This document shows, one piece after another, positions 56,687 through 64,000 of a stretch of 64,000 nucleotides of DNA. The notes under the pieces were generated by a model. That model was not told the origin of the DNA. It did not search any database and saw nothing but the letters and a program-made list of their open reading frames with translations. The stretch is from positions 248,001 through 312,000 of the forward strand of contig CAJWJK010000001.1 in NCBI GenBank assembly GCA_913041535.1, in the 5' to 3' direction. The translations under genes and the position numbers were made by a program. Origin of the DNA: an uncultured Alphaproteobacteria bacterium. Its GTDB lineage: Bacteria > Pseudomonadota > Alphaproteobacteria > VGEJ01. Each line of letters opens with the position of its first letter. Position 1 is the first letter of the stretch.

Positions 56687-57628
56687 ATGTGTGGAATTGC
56701 AGGGCTTCTTTTTAAGAATTCGGATTATCACAGCGGTTTGGGCCGGTCTTTGATTGATATGCTCGATGGTTGTCAGCACCGTGGACCAGACTCAACAGGA
56801 TTTGCCCTATATGGGCCTTCTCAGAGGGGGCGCCTTGTCCTGCGGTTCCTAGTGGGAGAAGGTAGAGGCGCTGAAAAGGCCATCTCGCGCATTCGTTCGG
56901 TGTTGTCTGAACAGCAAGCACGCATAGATGAAGAGTACAATGTGGGGGGGCATTTTCGTGTTAAAGTTAGTGTTGACCACGATATTCGTGCTTTCTCTTA
57001 TGCTATGGAACAAGCAGCTCAAGTGTTTTCGATTGGTGAGAGTCTTGAAATTATAAAAGATGTGGGCGGAGCTCACGATGTTGACGCGCTTTACAGAGTC
57101 CATGAATTTGAGGGAACTCATGGCTTAGGCCATGTTCGCCTTGCCACAGAATCAGACGTCAAGCCGGAGGCCGCACATCCGTTTTGGGCGACAGGTTTCA
57201 GTGATGTAGCTATTGTACACAATGGTCAGATTACGAACTACTGGAAGATGCGCAGGCGTTTAGAGAGACGCGATTTTGAATTCCGTACCGACAATGATAG
57301 TGAGTTAATAGCAGTCTATCTTGCTGAGAAATTGTCCGAGGGGGTTTCCTTAGATGAAGCGTTAGAGACTTCTATTCAAGATCTAGATGGTACATTTTCA
57401 TTTCTTGTCTCTACCATGGATGAGATTGGATATGCCAAGGATAAATTGGCGGCGAAACCAATGATTATGTATGAGACCGAGAATCTGGTTGCTATTGCTT
57501 CTGAAGAGGTTTCGCTCAATCGTCTTTTTCCCGGGCGTGCTCTTGATACGCACGAGCCACCTCCTGGTACTTATGCCACGTGGCGCAGAGATAATCGACC
57601 GGTTGGCCCCAATCGCAGAGCTGCCTAG
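56687..57628 (+). CDS. mgsA: N-methylglutamate synthase amidotransferase subunit (GlxB-like)
   Basis: A 313-residue class II (Ntn) glutamine amidotransferase domain. The nucleophile Cys2 follows the initiator Met in MCGIAGLLF, which fixes the start at ATG 56687 rather than the frame opening six bases earlier. QHRGPDSTGFALYG near residue 30, VRLATES near residue 146 and VHNGQITNYW near residue 174 are family marks. It corresponds to the N-terminal domain of GltB. In the N-methylglutamate pathway it would release methylamine or a methylamino group from gamma-glutamylmethylamide. First gene of the synthase run. Confidence 0.84.
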   Translation: MCGIAGLLFKNSDYHSGLGRSLIDMLDGCQHRGPDSTGFALYGPSQRGRLVLRFLVGEGRGAEKAISRIRSVLSEQQARIDEEYNVGGHFRVKVSVDHDIRAFSYAMEQAAQVFSIGESLEIIKDVGGAHDVDALYRVHEFEGTHGLGHVRLATESDVKPEAAHPFWATGFSDVAIVHNGQITNYWKMRRRLERRDFEFRTDNDSELIAVYLAEKLSEGVSLDEALETSIQDLDGTFSFLVSTMDEIGYAKDKLAAKPMIMYETENLVAIASEEVSLNRLFPGRALDTHEPPPGTYATWRRDNRPVGPNRRAA

Positions 57629-57650
57629 CGTTTTTTATGAAGCCTTTCCA

Positions 57651-59618
57651 ATGGCACTTATAGATCTAAAGGAAACCCCTGTTCGTGAAGCGAACGAGCT
57701 GATTCGCCAATATGGAGCTGTTGGTGAAGACGTCGAAATTGTGAACCCGGATGCGCGTCACCACTTAGGTGTTGGCCTTACGGAGGAGATATCAGTTCGT
57801 ATCAGAGGTTCTGCCGGGTATTTCTGTGCTGGCTTGACTGACGGAGCATATTTCGAAGTCGATAATAATGTTGGTTGGGGTGTTGGAGACAACATTTATC
57901 GGGGAACGGTTGTGGTGCGTGGCAATGCTGGGGCAATACCAGGAGTTGCAATACGCGGCGCTGAAATAATCATACATGGTAACATGGGCTCCCGTGCGGG
58001 TCAGGTCATGAAGTCTGGAACCTTATGTTGTGCTGGTAATGCAAACTTTATGGCTGGGTACATGATGTATGGCGGTCGCATTATCATTCTTGGGGATTCG
58101 GGTGAAAATGTAGGCGAGGACATGAGTGCTGGCGATATTTATGTAGCTGGTAAATTGCTGTCGGTTGGGTCAGATGCGGTTCAGGTCGATGTCTTGCCTT
58201 CGGAACTGGATAGTATCATGGAGTTTCTGGATAGGTATGAGCTTAAGGCAAAAAGAGGAGACTTTAAGAAGGTCAACAACGCTGGAAAGAAACTGCGATA
58301 TGGTAAGACAGAGCAACAGGTGCGAAGCATCCCTTTCCATACTTTCTCCGGTAAGTGCGATTATTGGGGGCCAAAGGTGCAGGAGGATGTATGGGTCAAA
58401 TCACAGATTGGCCGATATCGTATTCGTGGTTACGGTGGTGCTCGCACCTTACCACACCTATCCGATTTAGCATTTCGTAGTGATCTTTCTACTATTGGGG
58501 ATGATCCTCACGTTGTGTCTAAGGTGAGTATGAACACGCGAATTGGGGGCAAACATGGCGCTAACCCGCTTGACTTGTCGATGCCAGTATTGATAGCCCC
58601 AATGAGCTACGGAGCGTTAAGTCGCTCCACTAAACAGGCCATTGGCATTGCTTCAAGCCTCTCGGGTATTGCGGAGAATACGGGAGAGGGTGGCATGAGT
58701 GATGCTCAACGTGATGCCGCTGACCAACTTATTTTTCAATGTTTAGGGGGGCGTTTAGGCTGGAATATTCATGACATGAAACGAGCAAATGCTCTTGAAA
58801 TATATATTTCTCAAGGTGCGAAACCAGGCTTTGGCGGCCAACTAATGGCTAAGAAGGTGACTAAGGAGTTGGCGGAAATTCGCGGTATCCCAGAAGGGAT
58901 TGATCTCCGTTCTCCTTCTCGTCATCCTGATATTCTCGGTGCAGATGATCTTGTCATTAAGGTCCAGGAATTCCGAGAAGCTACTGGATATCGGCTTCCG
59001 ATAAGCATCAAGCTTGGCGCAGGTCGTATTCACGATGACATCAAGATTGCGCTTAAGGATGGATTTGATTTTGTCGAGCTGGATGGCATGCAGGGCTCGA
59101 CAGGCGCGGGTGGTGCAGAGGTCATGGAATATGTCGGTATACCCACAATTTCTGCTATAGTTGGTGCCCTCGATGGGCTCGCTGAGATTGACTGTGCAGG
59201 GGAAATTCAGATTGTATTAATGGGTGGGTTACGAGACGGTATCGATGCCGTAAAGGCACTATGCCTTGGTGCGGATGCTGTCGCATTTGGCACCTCAGCA
59301 ATCATTGCTGGCGGGTGTATTGCTTGTATGCAGTGTCATGTTGGACAGTGTGTAACGGGCATCGCGACTCAGGACCCTGATCATGAGAAGCGCTATAATG
59401 TTTCAGTGGAAGCACGGAACATTCATCGTTTTCTTGAGGTTGTGCGTTGGCAGATTGCAGCAATAACAAATGCACTAGGCTATAAGAATGTTACTAGTTT
59501 GTGCAGAGATGACCTTGTAGCTTTGACTCCTGAGGCAGCAGAAATCACTCGGTTGGCATATGAGCCTGGTTATCGTGATAGTGACCGGAATTTTTCTGAA
59601 AGTGTGGGCCTAGGATGA
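57651..59618 (+). CDS. mgsBC: Fused N-methylglutamate synthase: GXGXG domain plus FMN-binding synthase domain
   Basis: A 655-residue protein joining two parts that are normally separate subunits. Residues 1-225 form a GXGXG beta-helix (DNNVGWGVGDNIYRG, GAIPGVAIRG, GRIIILGDSGENVG), as in MgsB/GlxC. Residues ~235-655 form the FMN TIM barrel of glutamate synthases, with VLIAPMSYGALSR, SGTGEGG-like GEGGMSDAQRD and Cys556, Cys562, Cys567 for the 3Fe-4S cluster, as in MgsC/GlxD. The order is reversed compared with GltB. Start ATG 57651 is chosen; the frame is open upstream inside mgsA. It should transfer the methylamino group to 2-oxoglutarate. Confidence 0.85.
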   Translation: MALIDLKETPVREANELIRQYGAVGEDVEIVNPDARHHLGVGLTEEISVRIRGSAGYFCAGLTDGAYFEVDNNVGWGVGDNIYRGTVVVRGNAGAIPGVAIRGAEIIIHGNMGSRAGQVMKSGTLCCAGNANFMAGYMMYGGRIIILGDSGENVGEDMSAGDIYVAGKLLSVGSDAVQVDVLPSELDSIMEFLDRYELKAKRGDFKKVNNAGKKLRYGKTEQQVRSIPFHTFSGKCDYWGPKVQEDVWVKSQIGRYRIRGYGGARTLPHLSDLAFRSDLSTIGDDPHVVSKVSMNTRIGGKHGANPLDLSMPVLIAPMSYGALSRSTKQAIGIASSLSGIAENTGEGGMSDAQRDAADQLIFQCLGGRLGWNIHDMKRANALEIYISQGAKPGFGGQLMAKKVTKELAEIRGIPEGIDLRSPSRHPDILGADDLVIKVQEFREATGYRLPISIKLGAGRIHDDIKIALKDGFDFVELDGMQGSTGAGGAEVMEYVGIPTISAIVGALDGLAEIDCAGEIQIVLMGGLRDGIDAVKALCLGADAVAFGTSAIIAGGCIACMQCHVGQCVTGIATQDPDHEKRYNVSVEARNIHRFLEVVRWQIAAITNALGYKNVTSLCRDDLVALTPEAAEITRLAYEPGYRDSDRNFSESVGLG

Positions 59619-62128
59619 ATAAGGTCGATGGTGCTGCAGTATTGCCGCCTGATCTCAGGGACGATACTGATGATACTCACTTTGTACCAGCACCGTGTCA
59701 GATTGCCTGTCCTGTAGGTACTGACGCACCATCATACATTGCTCACATTTGGGAAGGGGACTTTAAGGCAGCATTTGAAGCCATTTATGCCACCAATCCG
59801 TTTAGCTCAATCTGCGGGAGAGTGTGTGATGCCCCGTGTGAGCCAGCCTGTCGCCGCACTTCGAGCGATGGACCAATAGCTATCCGCAATCTCAAGCGTT
59901 TTGTCATGGATGAGCTTGGCCGCGATATGCATTTGCCGGTAGTTAAAGTTACCCGTTCACAAACCATAGCAATCGTTGGCTCGGGTCCAGCCGGCCTGAC
60001 CGCGGCGCAAGATCTGGCTGAGGCAGGATTTGAGGTGCACGTATACGAAATGACTGATCGCTTGGGTGGGATGATGGTATGGGGCATTCCGGCATTCCGA
60101 TTGCCGCCTGGTATCATACATGAAGATATCGATCGTATGCTCAAACACTGTCCTGGAATAAAGATTCACTTTAACACCGAGCTGGGTCGCGACATAACGC
60201 TTGAAGAACTCAAAGCACGTCATAATGCAGTCCTGCTAACTATAGGAGCATGGTGGGGAAAACCAATGAATATCCCTGGAGAGGACGACGAGCGGGTAGT
60301 TGATGGGGTCAGTTTTTTACGCCGAATCAATGAAGGTGCCAGGCCGAATCTTCCTGAAACAGTAGTTGTTGTAGGCGGCGGCGATGTGGCAATGGATGCG
60401 TGCCGGGTGGCTAAACGTTTGTCGGGGTGTAAGGAAGTTAAGGTAATTTACCGACGCGGCCCCGATGAAATTCCCGCGCGCCGCGATGAGTTGGAGGGTG
60501 CCCTTAAGGAGGGCATAGAATTTCTCTACTACACACAGCAAGTGTCGATAAAACCAACTTACAACGGCTTGGCGGTTGGTTGTATTCAAACTAGCTTGGG
60601 AGAGCGAGAGGATGATGGTCGGCTAGCGCCAGTTGCTCTCCCGGGAACCGAACATGACATTAATTGCGGAATGGTTATAGCTGCTGTCGGTCAAGTTGGG
60701 GCCTGTGAAGAACTTCAACGATGCGGGATGATGGCGGGTGATCGAGTGCGTGCCGAATACTCAAACATGCGTACAGATGACCATCGGGTTTTCGCTGCGG
60801 GGGATGGGGCGTTTGGGGGCTCTACGATAGTCATCGCCATGCAACATGGGCATCGCGCCGCGTATTATGTTAAAGCTTTTCTCGAAGGGCAGCAGAGTCC
60901 TATGCCCTATAGGACTCCATTTCGCACGCGTCGTGTGCCTGTCGCGCAAGATTTGATGTGGGAAAAATTAGCTCGATTTGAACATGTTTTTCACGGATTA
61001 GGTCATGATCCGATAGCTTTTCCTGAGATAGAAAGCACATATGACTACGAGACGGCTCGGCAGGAGGCGGCACGGTGTTATAGGTGTGACGCGGAGACAG
61101 GCTCCGCTGATTATGGGGTGCAGCATCGTGAAGATATTTTTGCAATGGCGCGCACTGACACCAAGGATCACGTTGGTAATCAGTTTATGCTGAAAAAGAG
61201 ACTTGGTCCCCGAGAAAATCCATTTCCAGAGGGTCGTCCAGGATGTTTAGATGATCTGGTTTTTCTACCAGCCAACCTGTCCCGTTTAGTTATTGACCCG
61301 TATCGAGAGGCATGTTCAGTAAACACTGATCTTGCAGGGAGGCTTTCTCTCCAACAATCTATTATTTCAACCGGTTTTGATGAGGTTCATGAAGTTGTGC
61401 GGCACGCAGTTTCACTCGGCCTTGAGGACCGTAACTGTCCTTATCTTGGAGTTAGTCCCATTGGGAATAGAATAGATTGGCTACAAGTTTTATCCGAAGA
61501 CAGTGACTGTCCCAGTGCCGAAGCCGCTGGATTTTTTCGGTTATTTGGGGACAACTGCCAGGAAGTATCAGCTAAACCGGCGTACGAAAATCAAATATCC
61601 GGAATTATTTTATCCTCTACCCGTGTTTTGCATGATTCAATTCCATTTGCTCTACGTGCAGGGTTTGATGCGCTCTTGCTTGATGGGAGCGGGGCATTTG
61701 GACTGCCCTGGTCTGAGATTGGGCGTGCACCGGATCTCACAATGTTGCGTGATACGGTTAATATTTTGCGGGACCTTGGCGCAGAGGAACAAATTGAGCT
61801 GATCTATTTTGGTGGTATTCGATCCGGTACCGATGTGGCCAAAATAATTGGTTTAGGCGCAAATGCTGTCGTTCTAGGAGTTCCAATAGGGCTCGCAGCG
61901 GGTGGTGAAATCATTGACAACAATACATTAGGTTTTGTCGCTGATCGTGACACTGAAGATCGTAGGCAGGCAGTGTCAAATATTTTAGACGCCACGGCTG
62001 GCGAAGCATCAATGATGGCACGTTGCACAGGGAAGACTAATTTGCATAACGTGGAACCTGAGGATTTGAGCGCATTGACTCTAGCTACTCGTGACGCCAC
62101 TGGAGTGGCGTTGGTAGGTACAGATTAG
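59615..62128 (+). CDS. GltD-like flavoprotein fused to a degenerate FMN-barrel-like domain
   Basis: An 837-residue protein. Residues ~25-115 have a GltD-type Fe-S domain (CQIACPVGTDAPSY and a CGRVCDAPCEPACRR cluster), residues ~120-480 an FAD/NADPH-binding pair (VGSGPAGLTAAQDLAEAGF near 123; VVVGGGDVAMDACR near 251), and CYRCDAE near 488. Residues ~530-837 resemble a second glutamate-synthase FMN domain: LDDLVF at its start and LIYFGGIRSGTDVAK and LGANAVVLGVP near its end, but the cluster cysteines are missing. It overlaps mgsBC by four bases and could feed NADPH electrons to the synthase. Confidence 0.8.
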   Translation: MNKVDGAAVLPPDLRDDTDDTHFVPAPCQIACPVGTDAPSYIAHIWEGDFKAAFEAIYATNPFSSICGRVCDAPCEPACRRTSSDGPIAIRNLKRFVMDELGRDMHLPVVKVTRSQTIAIVGSGPAGLTAAQDLAEAGFEVHVYEMTDRLGGMMVWGIPAFRLPPGIIHEDIDRMLKHCPGIKIHFNTELGRDITLEELKARHNAVLLTIGAWWGKPMNIPGEDDERVVDGVSFLRRINEGARPNLPETVVVVGGGDVAMDACRVAKRLSGCKEVKVIYRRGPDEIPARRDELEGALKEGIEFLYYTQQVSIKPTYNGLAVGCIQTSLGEREDDGRLAPVALPGTEHDINCGMVIAAVGQVGACEELQRCGMMAGDRVRAEYSNMRTDDHRVFAAGDGAFGGSTIVIAMQHGHRAAYYVKAFLEGQQSPMPYRTPFRTRRVPVAQDLMWEKLARFEHVFHGLGHDPIAFPEIESTYDYETARQEAARCYRCDAETGSADYGVQHREDIFAMARTDTKDHVGNQFMLKKRLGPRENPFPEGRPGCLDDLVFLPANLSRLVIDPYREACSVNTDLAGRLSLQQSIISTGFDEVHEVVRHAVSLGLEDRNCPYLGVSPIGNRIDWLQVLSEDSDCPSAEAAGFFRLFGDNCQEVSAKPAYENQISGIILSSTRVLHDSIPFALRAGFDALLLDGSGAFGLPWSEIGRAPDLTMLRDTVNILRDLGAEEQIELIYFGGIRSGTDVAKIIGLGANAVVLGVPIGLAAGGEIIDNNTLGFVADRDTEDRRQAVSNILDATAGEASMMARCTGKTNLHNVEPEDLSALTLATRDATGVALVGTD

Positions 62129-62360
62129 AAGAGGTAGCTAGGCACGCAACTCGTTCGCATATCTGATTTTGACGTTGGCACGACAGGTTGGCCGAATGTG
62201 GAATCGGTAATTGCCTCAAGTCGACACTTTCTGTCATGCCTCGTCTAGTGTGACACGTCTTGATAGTACTTCTCATTGTTGGAGCTAGCGACGTTGCACC
62301 GTACGGCAGGCAAGGTCATACTAGGTGACCATTCCCTGTTTGATCTCTACGGAGGATCGG

Positions 62361-63668
62361 ATGGCAGTAGACCTTGCCGACGTCGCGAAGCGACAAAAAA
62401 TCAAGTATTTTCTTATCAGTTTTGTAGATTTGTTTGGCGTTTTGCGCTCTAAGCTAGTACCAGCACGAGCAATTTCTGATATGCAGAAAGAAGGTGCTGG
62501 CTTTGCAGGTTTTGCCGCTTGGTTGGATATGACACCGGCACACCCTGACATGTTTGCAATCCCAGATTCGGGTAGCTTAATTCAATTGCCGTGGCAGCGT
62601 GAAGTTGGCTGGCTGGCTGGGGACCTTTGGATGGATGGTGCCCCAGTACAACAGGCACCTCGTGTCGCGCTAAAACGTCAAATAGAGTCTGCGGCAACTG
62701 CTGGGTTTAGAATGAAGAGTGGTGTGGAATGTGAATACTTCCTCATTAGCGCAGATGGTTCAGGTATCTCAGATTCTCGAGATACTCAGACAAAGCCTTG
62801 TTATGACCAGTCTGCCCTTATGCGACGTTATGATGTCATCAGTGAGATCTGCGATTCAATGATCGAGTTGGGCTGGAATCCATATCAAAACGATCACGAA
62901 GACGCCAATGGTCAGTTTGAGATGAACTGGGACTATGCGGATTGTTTGGTTACTGCTGATCGACACACATTTTTCAAATTTATGGTTAAGGCGATTGCTG
63001 AAAAACATGGGTTTAGGGCGACTTTTATGCCTAAGCCGTTTGCGAATTTGACAGGAAATGGCTGTCATGCGCACGTGTCGATGTGGAACATGTCGGGACG
63101 TCGCAATTTGTTTAATGACTCCAAGGGTGACCTTGGTCTTTCTAAGCTGGCCTACGACTTTCTAGGTGGTATTATCCACTCTGCTGACAGTTTAGCAGCT
63201 CTCTTCAATCCGAGTGTTAATAGTTATAAGAGGTTAGACGCCCCAATCACCCGTTCCGGTGCCACATGGTCTCCGAACGCTATCACCTACGGGGGAAATA
63301 ATCGTACTCATATGGTGAGGATTCCTGATAAGGGGCGTTTTGAACTTCGACTTATGGATGGATCTGCCAATCCCTATCTTCTACAGGCTGGCATATTAGC
63401 GGCTGGGCTTGATGGAATTGCCAACACTCGTGATCCGGGACGTCGGCTTGATGTTAATATGTATGAAGAAGGTCACCGATTACGGGGTGTTCGACGCTTG
63501 CCTCTGAATCTTTTGGACGCTGTAAGGTTATTTGACAAGAGTAAGGTTTTAAGAACTGCTTTTGGCGATGAGTTGGTTGGCGCATACGTAAAGCTGAAGC
63601 TTGATCAGTGGAGAGAGTACACAGGAACGCTTTCTCAGTGGGAACTCGATAACACTCTGGACTGTTAA
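62361..63668 (+). CDS. gmaS: Gamma-glutamylmethylamide synthetase (type III glutamine synthetase-like)
   Basis: A 435-residue glutamine synthetase fold enzyme that ligates methylamine to glutamate with ATP. The N-terminal [18 protein letters not shown] near residue 14 and [13 protein letters not shown] near residue 52 match GmaS/GlnT rather than GlnA; the catalytic domain has ECEYFL near residue 120, NGQFEMNW near residue 185 and [10 protein letters not shown] near residue 232. GGAGGA lies just before ATG 62361. The 232 bases ahead hold no gene and may contain its promoter. With mgs and mgd it completes the N-methylglutamate pathway. Confidence 0.86.
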   Translation: MAVDLADVAKRQKIKYFLISFVDLFGVLRSKLVPARAISDMQKEGAGFAGFAAWLDMTPAHPDMFAIPDSGSLIQLPWQREVGWLAGDLWMDGAPVQQAPRVALKRQIESAATAGFRMKSGVECEYFLISADGSGISDSRDTQTKPCYDQSALMRRYDVISEICDSMIELGWNPYQNDHEDANGQFEMNWDYADCLVTADRHTFFKFMVKAIAEKHGFRATFMPKPFANLTGNGCHAHVSMWNMSGRRNLFNDSKGDLGLSKLAYDFLGGIIHSADSLAALFNPSVNSYKRLDAPITRSGATWSPNAITYGGNNRTHMVRIPDKGRFELRLMDGSANPYLLQAGILAAGLDGIANTRDPGRRLDVNMYEEGHRLRGVRRLPLNLLDAVRLFDKSKVLRTAFGDELVGAYVKLKLDQWREYTGTLSQWELDNTLDC

Positions 63669-63678
63669 GGAGATTAAG

Positions 63679-64000
63679 ATGCAGTTAGCTGCATTTCCGC
63701 GAGCACCACTCGCGCATTTACCTACTCCACTCGAGCCAATGGCGTCTCTTAGCAAACATTTGGGTGGTCCCAATTTATATATCAAGAGGGATGACTGCAC
63801 CGGACTTGCGACTGGGGGCAACAAGACCAGAAAGCTTGAGTTTCTGATTGGAGATGCACTGGAGGCTGGAGCTGATACCGTTATTACTGCTGGAGCAATC
63901 CAGTCCAATCATACCCGTCAGACAGCAGCTGCTGCTGCAAAAATGAGATTAAAGTGTGAGCACATTTTGGTGCATCCGGAAAAGGAGCATGGCTCGGAAT
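63679..64000 (+). CDS. PLP-dependent D-cysteine desulfhydrase/ACC deaminase family, 3' end cut by window
   Basis: The first 107 residues of a fold-type II PLP enzyme. [24 protein letters not shown] near residues 31-54 carries the PLP lysine in GGNKTRK, and [17 protein letters not shown] near residue 74 is the phosphate/substrate region, both typical of D-cysteine desulfhydrase and ACC deaminase. AAGGAG precedes ATG 63679, ten bases after gmaS, so it is likely in the same operon. Which of the two activities it has cannot be told from the visible part. Confidence 0.82.
   Translation, partial: MQLAAFPRAPLAHLPTPLEPMASLSKHLGGPNLYIKRDDCTGLATGGNKTRKLEFLIGDALEAGADTVITAGAIQSNHTRQTAAAAAKMRLKCEHILVHPEKEHGSE

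Noticed and set aside
56687-57628. Amidotransferase as EgtC of the ergothioneine pathway
   Set aside because: It shares the Ntn fold, but it lies 26 kb from egtBD and directly before the synthase genes, and its length fits GlxB/MgsA.
57471-57650. Upstream extension of the fused MgsBC protein
   Set aside because: It overlaps mgsA in another frame; similarity begins only at ATG 57651.
56687-59618. Assimilatory glutamate synthase large subunit split into pieces
   Set aside because: The reversed domain order, absence of the GltB central domain and linkage to gmaS and mgd argue for the N-methylglutamate synthase type.

Overview
The window reads as a gene-dense chromosomal segment from an aerobic alphaproteobacterium, probably a marine or otherwise streamlined one. 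This is an inference from gene content: a petABC cytochrome bc1 operon, an alphaproteobacterial MarR/OmpR/EnvZ-type regulator set beside ilvE, an NrnC-type nanoRNase, an NDUFA9-like protein, a lptCAB operon without rpoN behind it, and moderate-to-low GC by eye. Intergenic gaps are short and several gene ends overlap. I saw no insertion sequence, phage gene or CRISPR array.

Layout. 1-6.2 kb: two related SGNH hydrolases around a small zinc-ribbon protein, an HpcH/HpaI aldolase, a TPP-dependent E1 alpha/beta pair with a stand-alone lipoyl protein, MsrA and a glutathione transferase. 6.3-9 kb: petABC on the minus strand. 9-14.6 kb: trmL-hemF, a formyl-THF hydrolase-like enzyme, ATP sulfurylase, a histone-deacetylase-fold protein and a DenD-like dehydrogenase. 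14.7-21.5 kb: MsrB, a 2-hydroxyacid dehydrogenase, the regulator operon, ilvE, a YciI-like protein, YciB and a NUDIX hydrolase. 21.8-27.5 kb: thrS, infC (apparently starting at ATA), mdh and htpG. 27.7-31 kb: two tRNA-Ser genes in inverted orientation with 3' ends facing inward, bracketing arsC and the ergothioneine genes egtB-egtD. 31-37.4 kb: lepA, pheT, pheS, rplT, rpmI (minus strand). 37.5-45 kb: a TauD-type dioxygenase, a glycosyltransferase, an alpha/beta hydrolase, an SDR protein, queG, a second GST, uppP and an NDUFA9-like gene. 45-49 kb: tRNA-Leu, nrnC, kdsD, lptC, lptA, lptB.

49.1-63.7 kb is the most interesting part. Four genes that resemble heterotetrameric sarcosine oxidase are followed by glutamate-synthase-like genes and a type III glutamine synthetase. 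Together they match the N-methylglutamate pathway for methylamine use: GmaS makes gamma-glutamylmethylamide from methylamine and glutamate, Mgs converts it with 2-oxoglutarate to N-methylglutamate, and Mgd oxidises that to glutamate and a tetrahydrofolate-bound one-carbon unit. Unusual points are an in-frame fusion of the GXGXG (MgsB) and FMN (MgsC) subunits, an added 837-residue GltD-like flavoprotein carrying a second, degenerate FMN-barrel-like domain, a delta-type subunit without a full zinc site, and an amidohydrolase plus a DUF1636-like protein on the opposite strand in the middle of the cluster. The formyl-THF hydrolase-like gene at 10.5 kb could act on the same folate one-carbon pool.

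Limits: all calls rest on reading motifs and gene order by eye. No alignments, structure predictions or database searches were run.
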